From CAYVXE01 sp964455375 (GTDB taxonomy: Bacteria > Zhuqueibacterota > Zhuqueibacteria > Oceanimicrobiales > Oceanimicrobiaceae): DNA of 64,000 bases. The stretch covers positions 1 through 64,000 of the forward strand of contig CAYVXE010000004.1 of the NCBI GenBank assembly GCA_964455375.1. The letters are read 5' to 3'. The translations under genes were made by a program, and so were the position numbers. Positions 54,121-61,941 of this stretch are shown here, in pieces (the first letter of the stretch is position 1; the number at the start of each line of letters is the position of its first letter). The notes below the pieces were generated by a model. The model was not told where the DNA came from, did no database searches, and was given only the letters and a program-made list of their open reading frames with translations.

Positions 54121-54531
54121 TTATTTTTCAATCTCTTGAGACGTCTTTGAATTTTTGAGTTCAAACCCTCGGGCAATTACGTAAGCAATAAGAGCAAATA
54201 TGAAAACAACGAGATACATCCATGCGAGGCTCTGAAGAGTTTCAATAATTGTTCGATATACCTCCAGCGTCCAACGCTCAGAATTTAATACCAGTACTTC
54301 TGTGTCCTTTTGGGGTGCACTGATATACCGCTCGAGCTGATAGATTCTGACGCCTCCAGATATACCAACAACATAAGCTGCAAATGTAATGTATTTTTTC
54401 CAAACTGAGCTAATTGAATCCTGGATTATTCGAGCAAATATTGATGCGATAGGTTTATCAAATGTTTTTACTACCCCGAATGAAACGGTGACTGACAGAA
54501 TGAATGTGACCAGAAGTAACGTAAAGAACAT
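54121..54531 (-). CDS. Two-helix membrane protein, first cassette gene
   Basis: The 136-aa protein has an N-terminal helix (MFFTLLLVTFILSVTVSFGVV), a middle domain with possible re-entrant hydrophobic part (YITFAAYVVGISGGVRIYQLERYI), and a C-terminal helix (LAWMYLVVFIFALIAYVIARGF) followed by a polar tail. The ATG at 54531 has AAGGAG at optimal distance; a longer frame to 54549 is not needed. The stop codon touches the attC core. I do not recognise the family. Confidence 0.75.
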   Translation of the reverse strand: MFFTLLLVTFILSVTVSFGVVKTFDKPIASIFARIIQDSISSVWKKYITFAAYVVGISGGVRIYQLERYISAPQKDTEVLVLNSERWTLEVYRTIIETLQSLAWMYLVVFIFALIAYVIARGFELKNSKTSQEIEK

Positions 54532-54851
54532 GATTTCTCCTTGTTTCAAAGCTCTAAGAATAGTTTATTCGCCCCATTTTATATGCCAATCCATCAGATT
54601 TTGATGAATAAACATGAAACCAAATTTAGCTTTATATTTTAATAATTAACTATTTATAGCAACTTGAACAATTTTGGTATTCATCAATATTTGACGAATA
54701 TCAAAACTTAAGCATCTAGTGGAACGAAAGTAGTCATGTGTCATGGACTACTCATCAAGTGTACGTGGCTTAGGAGAATGTTATTTTTAATATTGGAAAT
54801 GATTGCGATTTTATCAAGGAAAATTTTCAACTACGAAATTATTTAAGCTCT
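54532..54851. other. Long leader of the first cassette, without a gene
   Basis: About 320 bp of A+T-rich DNA lies between the array edge and the first cassette gene. It holds two hairpins: AGTAGTC / GACTACT at 54729-54752 with extra inner pairing, and TTTTGGTATTC / GAATATCAAAA near 54,675. It may hold the promoter that drives the array, since the first cassette of an array without integrase lacks a Pc promoter. Confidence 0.45.
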
Positions 54852-54975
54852 AACCGGTGCATCGTAGTCTTCCGGTTTTACTTCCGAGAACGTTGCATTT
54901 AATGTAAAATAGTGGCCTGGCTTTTCGCTGTAAGTTTTGTTTCCTCATGAAAGGCGCGAAGATACAAAAGGTTTC
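54852..54975 (-). pseudogene. DJ-1/PfpI family gene, 5' fragment
   Basis: On the minus strand 54932-54852 reads TYSEKPGHYFTLNATF, then SEVKPEDYDAPV, matching the middle of DJ-1/PfpI proteins just before the PGGRAPEYLR motif. The reading stops being homologous exactly at GTT (54852-54854), where the cassette array starts, and resumes at 46,627. Upstream of 54,932 the frame is broken, though short matches (HEE near 54,950) suggest more of the gene. This fragment shows which gene the array entered. Confidence 0.8.
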
Positions 54976-55117
54976 TTGTAATCGACGTGCTTTTCCGGTT
55001 GTATATTATAAACTCTTCGAAATCTTTTGTAAAGGGAAAATTTAAATGAGTCCCATACAAGCGCAGGACCTCGAATGCGAATTAACGGTAGGTAAGCATG
55101 TCACGTGGATTACTGTC

Positions 55118-55342
55118 TAACCTGATTAATTCACAGATCTCTGGTTTTGTCAGTCGCTTCGGCCGAATTGTCATTTCGAGTCAGGCGCATGCCTGACAAA
55201 AAATCTGTAACTGCAACGATTCCAGCAAATAAAAATTTCTCATCCGGCAAAAGGCTCCGGATTCGAAATGAGAATCCTAATTGGCATGTTTACAATACCT
55301 TGTCCGGTCAATTATATTCAGGTTTGTGAATTATTAAGGCTA
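55118..55342 (+). repeat. Dispersed inverted-repeat element, family 2, copy 1 (TA-flanked)
   Basis: The ends TAACCTGATTAATTCACA and (read back) TAGCCTTAATAATTCACAAA are inverted repeats, bounded by TA on both sides, as left by Tc1/mariner- or IS630-type transposition. The interior holds the palindromes GTCAGGCGCATGCCTGAC and CCGGCAAAAGGCTCCGG. A second copy of the same sequence lies in the opposite direction at 61,582-61,804. It has no coding capacity of its own. Confidence 0.85.
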
Positions 55343-55411
55343 AAAAAATGTAAGGCGCCACGAACTACAGAATGGCTTTAGTTTTAATTGCAAGTCGCTA
55401 TTTTTAAACAA

Positions 55412-55439
55412 AAATCCCCTGTTAAAAAACAAGGGATTT
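55412..55439 (-). terminator. Rho-independent terminator after the CZB gene
   Basis: A stem AAATCCC-TGTT / AACA-GGGATTT with one bulge on each side and a 4-nt loop is followed on the minus strand by TTTTTGTTT. It lies about 40 bp downstream of the stop codon of the CZB-domain gene. Confidence 0.85.
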
Positions 55440-55476
55440 GTAGAGGTCAACTTCAAAACAATCGGTTTCTAAAAAA

Positions 55477-55842
55477 TTAAATGGCTCTTTTCCATTTACT
55501 CATTAGCAAAATAAGATTATTGGATTGTTTGGCAAATTCACTATCGGCAGCCAATTCGTTTTGCGCTTTTTCCAGTTTGCCAGCTAAAGCATCTCCTAAA
55601 ATATGTGCGCATAATTTATGAAATTCTGCATGTTTTTTCTTAACGATTTCATAATGCTCATTCGTTCGGAATTGAGCGGGTAGAGCATACAGCCATTTGC
55701 CAAATTCACATTGATTATCCTGTTTAAGAATGTCAACGGTCCATTCAGATTGCCCGGTTTTCGCAGCATCGGCTAAACGGGATTTCCACATGCCATGCGC
55801 ACCCATGGCCACGGTAATTGATCTTTTTAAATCTTCCGACAT
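55477..55842 (-). CDS. CZB (chemoreceptor zinc-binding) domain protein
   Basis: The 121-aa protein is a free-standing CZB domain: H16-x-x-W-K, then NQCEFGKWLY with the cysteine ligand (about residue 44), and KKHAEFHKLCAHI with two histidines (about residues 70 and 74). The CZB domain binds zinc and is usually the C-terminal part of chemoreceptors or diguanylate cyclases, where it senses zinc or hypochlorous acid. Here it stands alone. AAGGAG precedes the ATG and a terminator follows the gene. Confidence 0.88.
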   Translation of the reverse strand: MSEDLKRSITVAMGAHGMWKSRLADAAKTGQSEWTVDILKQDNQCEFGKWLYALPAQFRTNEHYEIVKKKHAEFHKLCAHILGDALAGKLEKAQNELAADSEFAKQSNNLILLMSKWKRAI

Positions 55843-55963
55843 ACATACTCTCCTTACAATTTACATAGCCACAATCAAATTATTGATAATTTTATATGGT
55901 CTTTTATCGGTTTGAAGAAAAGAAGACTTTAAGGCATATAAAAGGGTTCTTCCAAATACTACA

Positions 55964-56075
55964 TAGTGTTTGACCAAGAACGCCTCATCTGCTCTATCAT
56001 TTTGACCTGACAGCCGCCGGATTCGGAATGATGCATCTTGTGGAAAATATCATGTTTTCGATCAAGCATTAAATA
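55964..56075. repeat. Family 3 inverted-repeat element, copy 3
   Basis: The left end ATAGTGTTTGACCAAGAAC and right end GTTTTCGATCAAGCATTAAATAG are inverted copies resembling the element at 38,544. The 112-bp interior contains CGCCGGATTCGGAATGATG, also present as GCCGAATTCAGTATGACG in the block at 44,232. It lies between the CZB gene start and the sbcB end. Confidence 0.6.
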
Positions 56076-56124
56076 GCAGTGGCAAACTTTTAGATGATAT
56101 CGACATCTGTTTTTTCCAGTGCGT

Positions 56125-57558
56125 TTAGGCACAGGAAAACGTTTTTTTGAGATACGTTTCTAATTCAACTAACCGCTTGTTCTGTAAATTGCTCAAATTC
56201 TTGTTCTGCTTTATATCTTGAATTTCAAGTAGAACATTTTTGGCGATTGGCTTGCGTTTGCCACGATGATCGAGTAGAGCATCCATTTCAGACTCCGGAT
56301 TTAACCTCCGCAGATAATCGGCAAAGTTTTTTTTGAATAAATCCGAAAAATCGACCTGGTAATTTCGGAACAGAATACGTTCAGCCAGTTCTTTTGCCAC
56401 CGGTGATTTAAATTTATCGCACAGATGAATTTTTTCACTGTTGGACGATTTGTGGTATCGTTCAGCCAGTCTTTCATCGTAGCCGGAAAGAAACTGCATC
56501 TGATACAAAATCGCATCTGCATCCACTCCCGGAATGTCTTCATAGACGAATGCCCGTTGGTACCTGGCGATGTGGTCCAGTAACTCGGGATTTTTTTTCA
56601 ACCAGATCTTGTTTTCTGAAAAAGTCTGCATAAATTCAGACTTTATTTTCATCAAATACCGCTCAAGGGGTGGAAGGACAATTCCAGGCTGGCCAATTTT
56701 TTTTCGAACCACCCATGGGGTCTTTTTGAAAGTTTCGTCTGTTGTTTCAACCAGATCCTGCTTGTCCAGCCGCATCCAGAGGCTCTGATTTTTGTAGGTA
56801 TATGAGTCTCCCAAATAAACCACCGGCGCCTGAAAATTTGTCTCAGCGCCAAACGTCAAATGAACCATCACCCCCCATTTGTAGCGCGCATCCAGTTGTT
56901 CGCTGAAACGGGGAAGTTTGCTTATACGTTGTTTATCTGTTTCCTTTTGAAAGAAATCCATTAAATAATCCCAGATGTCCCTTTCTCCGGATAATATGCG
57001 TGCCAGTTCCACTGTGGCCTCAACATCGATGATTGCATCGTGAGATGACCCTGCAGACAACTTATTTGTTTCTTTCAGATGTTCCAGTTTAAAGGTTACC
57101 TTTTTTTCGATTTCAGGCCAGTTAAGCACATCCGGTTTGTAAAGCCAGTAGATCAGCAGTATCGGTAATAAATCCATGCGGCCACAACGGTTGGCAAATT
57201 GATGGGTGTAAGGAGACATTAAATTGCGGTGAAAGGAAAATCGTAAAAACTCATCGTCAAATCCCAAAGAATTATATCCCACACTAATTGTGTTGTCGCG
57301 GTTCATCTGTTTATGAATCAATTTCATCGCTTCATATTCACACAATCCGTGCTGTAGTTCATCGAGCCCGATACAGTGCGAGATCATGGCTTGCGGCGAT
57401 GGGATGACATCGGGACGCAGTTGAATATAAACGTTGTACCGCTCAAGTTCATGAAATGATGCATCCGTGCGTATTGCAGCAAATTGTAGTACCTGGTCAA
57501 ATGCGTAACTCAAACCGGTGGTTTCTAAGTCGTAAAAAAGATAGGTTGGTGCGTTCAT
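56125..57558 (-). CDS. sbcB: Exodeoxyribonuclease I
   Basis: SbcB degrades single-stranded DNA from the 3' end in recombination and repair. The 477-aa protein matches the E. coli length and has a DEDDh nuclease core: ExoI FYDLETTGLSYAFDQVLQFA, ExoII GYNSLGFDDEFLR and ExoIII SSHDAIIDVEATVELARIL. The SH3-like and C-terminal helical domains that grip ssDNA follow. SbcB is mainly known from gammaproteobacteria, so its presence here may reflect transfer or a wider distribution. The upstream region shows no clear Shine-Dalgarno sequence. Confidence 0.93.
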   Translation of the reverse strand: MNAPTYLFYDLETTGLSYAFDQVLQFAAIRTDASFHELERYNVYIQLRPDVIPSPQAMISHCIGLDELQHGLCEYEAMKLIHKQMNRDNTISVGYNSLGFDDEFLRFSFHRNLMSPYTHQFANRCGRMDLLPILLIYWLYKPDVLNWPEIEKKVTFKLEHLKETNKLSAGSSHDAIIDVEATVELARILSGERDIWDYLMDFFQKETDKQRISKLPRFSEQLDARYKWGVMVHLTFGAETNFQAPVVYLGDSYTYKNQSLWMRLDKQDLVETTDETFKKTPWVVRKKIGQPGIVLPPLERYLMKIKSEFMQTFSENKIWLKKNPELLDHIARYQRAFVYEDIPGVDADAILYQMQFLSGYDERLAERYHKSSNSEKIHLCDKFKSPVAKELAERILFRNYQVDFSDLFKKNFADYLRRLNPESEMDALLDHRGKRKPIAKNVLLEIQDIKQNKNLSNLQNKRLVELETYLKKTFSCA

Positions 57559-57652
57559 TTTGCTAACTCAGTTTATTGGTTGCAAAAATTGTATGTAAAC
57601 TTTTTGGTTAGCGCGTATTACAGAAAAAAATATAAAATCCGACCTGTTTTGT

Positions 57653-58594
57653 CTACTTACGCAATATAGCAGTCGCGGCAAATCTTTGCGATTTAAATTT
57701 GCGACCGTTTATTTTACTGACGTTAAAAATGCTGAAAACCAAAACAAAAGCCCCAAACCATTGCACCGGCTGCAGAAGATGCCCCCGGATCAAATATTCA
57801 AAAAGAATTGCACTTAGAGGAAACGCCAGCTCGCAAATAGCAGCGATTGAGGCTTTGATTTTTTTCAAACCGTAATAGTACAGAAAGATGGCCGGGCCGC
57901 CTGTTGAAAAAGCAATTAAGATGAAAATAAGTGCTTGTTGTTTTGTAATCTGAGTGATGGTTACGAGATCGCCGGAGGCAGCAACCAGTACAAATAGTAA
58001 GATCGATGAAAACAAAAATCGCAAATAAGTGCCAAATTCAAACGATACATTTTTCAATGCCCGTTTGCTGAAAATGGTGGAAACCGCAAAACTGGCCGCC
58101 GCAATTAAAGAGAACAGTGCAGCAGCAGTGGTTTTGTCTCCGGAGTGAATAACCGGCATGTTTAAGCCAAAGGTCATGAAATATGTACCGATGACAGCAA
58201 TGGTTGCCCAAAGAAAAAAGTTTGCCGGTAGCCGTTCTTTCAAAAAAACAGCAGCAAGTATGAGCGCAATAACCGGTTGCAATTTTTGAATTAGAATGAC
58301 AATGGAAAGATTGACATAATTGACATAAAACAGAGCTTTAGTTATCGCCATAATGCCGATGGCGCCACCAAAAATTGCAACGCCAATAAAAGAGATCCAA
58401 TCATTTTGGTCAAATGTTTTAATGATAACCAGTCGTTTTCGAAAAACCGGTGTCAGGTAAAGCGTAACAATGCTGCTTTCGATGAACACAACGAATGTAA
58501 CCGGTAGATGAAACAGTGCCGGACGTAAAATAATGCCATCAATTCCCCAGAGAATTGCGGCAAATACAACAAATATCGGCGCGACTTTTTCCAT
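57653..58594 (-). CDS. EamA/DMT-family transporter
   Basis: The 313-aa protein has ten hydrophobic helices in two EamA halves (each about 140 aa), the drug/metabolite transporter pattern, with VILIQKLQPVIALILAAVFLKERL in the first half and a matching AAICELAFPLSAILFEYLIRG in the second. Such proteins usually export amino acids or other metabolites; the substrate is unknown. The ATG at 58594 is preferred to the GTG at 58600. Its promoter region faces that of the NCS2 gene. Confidence 0.88.
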   Translation of the reverse strand: MEKVAPIFVVFAAILWGIDGIILRPALFHLPVTFVVFIESSIVTLYLTPVFRKRLVIIKTFDQNDWISFIGVAIFGGAIGIMAITKALFYVNYVNLSIVILIQKLQPVIALILAAVFLKERLPANFFLWATIAVIGTYFMTFGLNMPVIHSGDKTTAAALFSLIAAASFAVSTIFSKRALKNVSFEFGTYLRFLFSSILLFVLVAASGDLVTITQITKQQALIFILIAFSTGGPAIFLYYYGLKKIKASIAAICELAFPLSAILFEYLIRGHLLQPVQWFGAFVLVFSIFNVSKINGRKFKSQRFAATAILRK

Positions 58595-58773
58595 TTTCAC
58601 TTTTCATTAAAATTTTTTCCAACCCGGTATCAAACGGCGCAAGTTTTATAAAAGAATAGAGTTTTTACCCGACAAAGTAAAGAAAATAAATCAAAGAGAA
58701 CTGCACGTTGACCTGACGGTTGCATTTCAGCGTATTTTTTCTTACTCTTCGTAGATTGTTGAAAGGGAAGAGT

Positions 58774-60105
58774 GTGTCAGACGAAAAAACCCAAAACAAG
58801 AATGCCCCGGGAGCAACCAGTATCATTTATGATGTCGATGAGATGCCGCCTCTGCGGGAAGCAATTCCCCTGGGTCTACAGCATGTCTTAGCCATGTTTC
58901 TGAGTAATATTGCGGTGCCGTTAATCATTGCCATCGCCATTGGCATGACAACTGAAGAAAAAGCCTTTTTAGTTCAAATGGCTCTCTTCATGGCTGGGAT
59001 TGCAACAATTATTCAGTCCTACCCAATCGGACCCATCGGCGCCCGCATTCCCATCGTGATGGGAACCAGTTTTGCATTCGTAGCTGGAATTATCAGCATT
59101 AGCAAACAATACAATCTGGCAACAGCTCTGGGCGCCTGCCTGGCTGCGTCGGTTGTTGAGATAATCATTGGCTTTTCCTACGCAAAATTCAAACGATTTT
59201 TCCCGCCGCTTACCACCGGAATTGTGGTCATGCTCATTGGCCTGACGCTCATACCTGTGGGGATGGACTATGCTGCCGGTGGTGTCGGTGCTGCGGATTA
59301 CGGCTCGTTTCCCAATCTATTGATCGCCGGAGTGGTCATGGTCATTACGCTTTTTCTGAACCAGTTTTCAAAGGGATTCCTCAGTTACGCGAGTATTCTC
59401 ATTGCTGCAATTATTGGTTATTTCCTTGCTGTCTTTTTCGGAAAGGTTACTTTTACGCATTTATCCGGTGGTTCCTGGTTCAGCTTTCCCATACCGCTGA
59501 AATTCGGTCTCGAGTTTCATCTTGCACCGATTGTTACGCTCAGTTTTATTTATGTCGTGAGTGCGCTGGAAACATTAGGTGATATTTCCGGTACAGTTGC
59601 TGCGGTAAACAGAGGGCCCACCGCACGTGAAATGAAAGGTGGTCTGGTTGCTGACGGCGCGATGAGTGGGTTGGCTGCTGTTTTCGGTACCTTCCCCAAC
59701 ACATCTTATTCGCAAAATGTAGGGTTAATAAATTTTACCGGCGTCATCAGCCGGCATGTAGCGGGGATTGGCGGCGTGTTTTTACTTTTATTAGGACTGA
59801 TTCCCAAAGTCGGCATGTTGGTGGCGACGATTCCCCCGGCAGTCATTGGTGGTGGTGGATTAATCATGTTTGCAATGATTTTTGCCAGCGGGGCGGCAAT
59901 CATTCATCGCAGTGTGGAGATGAACCGTCGCAACATGATTATCCTTGCAGTCTCTGTGGGACTTGGCCTCGGTGTGGAATTCCGTCCGGAAATCTTGCAG
60001 CATTTTCCGCGAATGCTAAAAACATTGCTCGGTCAGGGACTAGTTGTCGGTGGGCTAAGCGGTTTTTTCCTGAATTTAATCTTTCCGGAGGAGGAGAAAA
60101 AATGA
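58774..60105 (+). CDS. Uracil/xanthine permease family (NCS2) transporter
   Basis: The 443-aa protein has about 12-14 membrane helices and the NCS2 landmarks: an early LREAIPLGLQHVLAMF, GARIPIVMGTSFAFV (helix 3), the helix-8 region SALETLGDISG with the key glutamate, and NTSYSQNVGLINFTGV. It would take up a nucleobase such as uracil or xanthine with protons; the exact base is unknown. The GTG at 58774, with AGGGAA upstream, is favoured over a TTG at 58720. Its end overlaps yccF by four bases. Confidence 0.9.
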   Translation: MSDEKTQNKNAPGATSIIYDVDEMPPLREAIPLGLQHVLAMFLSNIAVPLIIAIAIGMTTEEKAFLVQMALFMAGIATIIQSYPIGPIGARIPIVMGTSFAFVAGIISISKQYNLATALGACLAASVVEIIIGFSYAKFKRFFPPLTTGIVVMLIGLTLIPVGMDYAAGGVGAADYGSFPNLLIAGVVMVITLFLNQFSKGFLSYASILIAAIIGYFLAVFFGKVTFTHLSGGSWFSFPIPLKFGLEFHLAPIVTLSFIYVVSALETLGDISGTVAAVNRGPTAREMKGGLVADGAMSGLAAVFGTFPNTSYSQNVGLINFTGVISRHVAGIGGVFLLLLGLIPKVGMLVATIPPAVIGGGGLIMFAMIFASGAAIIHRSVEMNRRNMIILAVSVGLGLGVEFRPEILQHFPRMLKTLLGQGLVVGGLSGFFLNLIFPEEEKK

Positions 60106-60473
60106 GTATTTTGGGAAATATTCTATGGATCACAATCGGTGGTGGCATTTTTATCTTTTTTGAATATTTGTTTGGCGGATTAATACTATGCCTAACAATT
60201 GTCGGTATTCCATTCGGACTGCAGTGCATGAAGTTGTCCTTTTTGGGCCTCGTGCCGTTTGGAAAAGATGTTGTCGTAAAAGAAAGCGCCTCAGGTTGCC
60301 TGGCTATCGTCATGAATGTACTCTGGATATTATTGGGTGGAATCTGGATCGCACTGACACATTTAGTCTTTGGCCTGTTTATGGCGATTACCATCATTGG
60401 CATCCCTTTCGCCAAACAGCACCTGAAGTTAGCATCGCTGTCTTTAACCCCGTTCGGGAGAACCGTTCAATAA
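60102..60473 (+). CDS. YccF-domain inner membrane protein
   Basis: The 123-aa protein consists of two YccF (DUF307) halves: LWITIGGGIFIFFEYLFGGLILCLTIVGIPFGLQCMKLSFLGLVPFG, then a repeat LLGGIWIALTHLVFGLFMAITIIGIPFAKQHLKLASLSLTPFG. The family function is unknown. Translation is coupled to the NCS2 gene: the ATG overlaps its stop, preceded by GGAGGAGGAG. A family 1 repeat element lies 20 bp downstream and can act as terminator. Confidence 0.9.
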   Translation: MSILGNILWITIGGGIFIFFEYLFGGLILCLTIVGIPFGLQCMKLSFLGLVPFGKDVVVKESASGCLAIVMNVLWILLGGIWIALTHLVFGLFMAITIIGIPFAKQHLKLASLSLTPFGRTVQ

Positions 60474-60493
60474 CGTTTTCAGTAGGTGTTTCT

Positions 60494-60631
60494 AACGAAA
60501 CCGTCGAAAAAATCGAGTTTAAAAAAGGCTTCATGCTGAGCGTAGTCGAAGCATGGTTTAAAAACAAAGGGTTACAGCCTTCGACTGCGCTCAGGCTGAA
60601 GGTGGAAATTACTTTTTCGACAGTCTCAATG
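60494..60631. repeat. Dispersed inverted-repeat element, family 1, copy D
   Basis: The best-preserved copy: ends AACGAAACCGTCGAAAAAAT and ACTTTTTCGACAGTCTCAAT, with a nested inner palindrome TTCATGCTGAGCGTAGTCGAAGC / CCTTCGACTGCGCTCAGGCTGAA. The whole 138 bp folds into one long hairpin. The segment TGGTTTAAAAACAAAGGGTTACAG is shared with copies A and B. Confidence 0.85.
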
Positions 60632-60675
60632 TAGGCTTCGGCAAATTCAGTATTAACCATTCAGGAGAAAATACA

Positions 60676-61518
60676 ATGTTTCAGAAAATGATTTTAATGA
60701 CAGTTGTTTTATTTATTTGCCTGGCACCACTCAGAAGTTTGTCTGCCAAAGACAATAATGCGTCTCCCACAACCCGCGAGATGAATCTCATCAACTGGCA
60801 GGAATTCCAACAATTTGTCCCCGGAAAAATCGAAACTGTCCTGTTGCCGGTGGGCACCCTGGAACCGCACGGTGTTATACCCAATGGTTCCGACAACCTT
60901 GCACCGGAAGCAATGGCGAGAGAGATTGCAGAACGATTGAATGCCATGATCGCTCCGACATTAAATTATGGCGTCACCGGCAGCATGAAAGCATTTCCCG
61001 GCGCCTTTGCGATCAGCAAAGAAGCGTACGGTTTGTTCATTGCGGATATTTTGCAGGGGTTGGCGGAAAACAAATTCAAAAACATCATTATTCTAAACGG
61101 TCACGGCGGTCCGCAAACGGCAATTCTTCGCGATGTTGCCGATGCTGTTTCAGCAGATAAACGCGTGCGCATTCTCGCCATCAACTGGTGGAGCCTGGCT
61201 TCGGAAGAAACCTTTGCCGTGTTCGGTGAAAACGGCGGTCACGCCGGTAATAATGAAACCGCGTACATTCAGACCGTCGTTCCACAATTTGTGCACCCGG
61301 AAAAATATTCGAAGGAGATGACAACACCTTTCCCCAAAGGAACATCCTGGCATGCGGTGCCGTTCCCCTCGTCCATCGGTTTGTATGAAAAAGGGCAGGG
61401 TTTTCCAACGTTTAACAAAAAACAGGCGCAAGAATATTTTGACCGTGTGAATAATCGCGTGGCCGAGCTCATCGAAGATGTGATCAAAAAATGGGATTTG
61501 GCGGGGTTGTATCGGTAA
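60676..61518 (+). CDS. Exported creatininase-family amidohydrolase
   Basis: The 280-aa protein belongs to the creatininase/FAPy-deformylase-like metallo-amidohydrolase family: ETVLLPVGTLEPHGVIPNGSDNLAPEAMA (metal-binding E and H), then NIIILNGHGGPQTAIL and FGENGGHAGNNETAYIQ with the further ligands. Unusually, it has an N-terminal signal peptide (LMTVVLFICLAPLRSLSAKD), so it acts in the periplasm. The substrate is unknown. AGGAG precedes the ATG. The family's usual cytoplasmic members act on creatinine, riboflavin precursors or mycofactocin. Confidence 0.9.
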   Translation: MFQKMILMTVVLFICLAPLRSLSAKDNNASPTTREMNLINWQEFQQFVPGKIETVLLPVGTLEPHGVIPNGSDNLAPEAMAREIAERLNAMIAPTLNYGVTGSMKAFPGAFAISKEAYGLFIADILQGLAENKFKNIIILNGHGGPQTAILRDVADAVSADKRVRILAINWWSLASEETFAVFGENGGHAGNNETAYIQTVVPQFVHPEKYSKEMTTPFPKGTSWHAVPFPSSIGLYEKGQGFPTFNKKQAQEYFDRVNNRVAELIEDVIKKWDLAGLYR

Positions 61519-61581
61519 CCGCAAAATTTGGTTTTTGGGTTACTTTCAAATTCTTGCGAAATCTTTGATGCCGCGACTTGG

Positions 61582-61804
61582 TAGCCTGAATAATTCATAA
61601 ACCTGAGTAGAATGATTGGACAAGGTATTGGAAAGAGGCCAGTAAGGATTGTCATTTCGAATCCGGCGTCTTTTGCCGGATGAGAAATCTTTATTTGCTG
61701 GAATCGTTGTGATTACAGTTTTCTTGTCAGGCATGCGCCTGACTCGAAATGACCATTCGGCGGAAGCAGTGAAAAAATTAGAGATTTGTGAATTAATCAG
61801 GTTA
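61582..61804 (-). repeat. Dispersed inverted-repeat element, family 2, copy 2 (TA-flanked)
   Basis: Read on the minus strand it matches the element at 55,118-55,342 along the full 223 bp, including TCATTTCGAGTCAGGCGCATGCCTGACA and CAACGATTCCAGCAAATAAA. The ends read TAACCTGATTAATTCACAAA and TAGCCTGAATAATTCATAAA (inverted) and are bounded by TA. It lies downstream of the creatininase gene. Confidence 0.85.
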
Positions 61805-61941
61805 GAAAAACAACTTAAAACTCTGACAGGATTTCGACCCCTGTGGGAGTTCAACAAATACAGAACGAAATCTCTTTCATTAACAAAAAACCGTTTGAAG
61901 GCAATGGTTATGCTTTTGGACAACCCCCAATTTTAGAGAAT

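Larger units (their letters stand above)
46627..54853 (-). mobile_element. Integron gene-cassette array without integrase (CALIN-like), inserted in a DJ-1/PfpI gene
   Basis: This 8.2-kb insert carries eight-odd minus-strand genes grouped into about five cassettes separated by attC-like sites (46,621; 49,147; 50,682; 52,074; 54,045). In three cassettes the start core and the attC core are exact reverse complements, and in a fourth they match at 6 of 7 bases. The flanking DNA encodes the two halves of one DJ-1/PfpI gene, which would rejoin as ...CACCGG^TTGGCCCTGG. That places the cut between G and TT, as for an integron integrase. No tyrosine recombinase gene is in the window. Gene G+C varies between cassettes. 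Two-cassette boundaries are weak (see 52,074 and the lack of a site between 53,540 and 53,741). Confidence 0.82.

Noticed and set aside
54847..54898. Apparent extra attC site at the array edge (AACCGG / CCGGTT arms with GTTAGAGC)
   Set aside because: The same bases encode the DJ-1/PfpI segment KPEDYDAPV in frame, so this is the host gene at the insertion junction; the arms are a coincidence.
55046..55120. A 24-codon frame with a fair Shine-Dalgarno sequence ending in the family 2 repeat
   Set aside because: The stop codon is present with or without the repeat and no homology is visible; it lies in the decayed 5' part of the DJ-1/PfpI region.
55147..61923. Two open frames (55,147-55,329 and 61,546-61,923) sharing protein-like motifs such as RVRRMPDKK
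   Set aside because: The similarity comes from the family 2 DNA repeat in both places, not from related genes.
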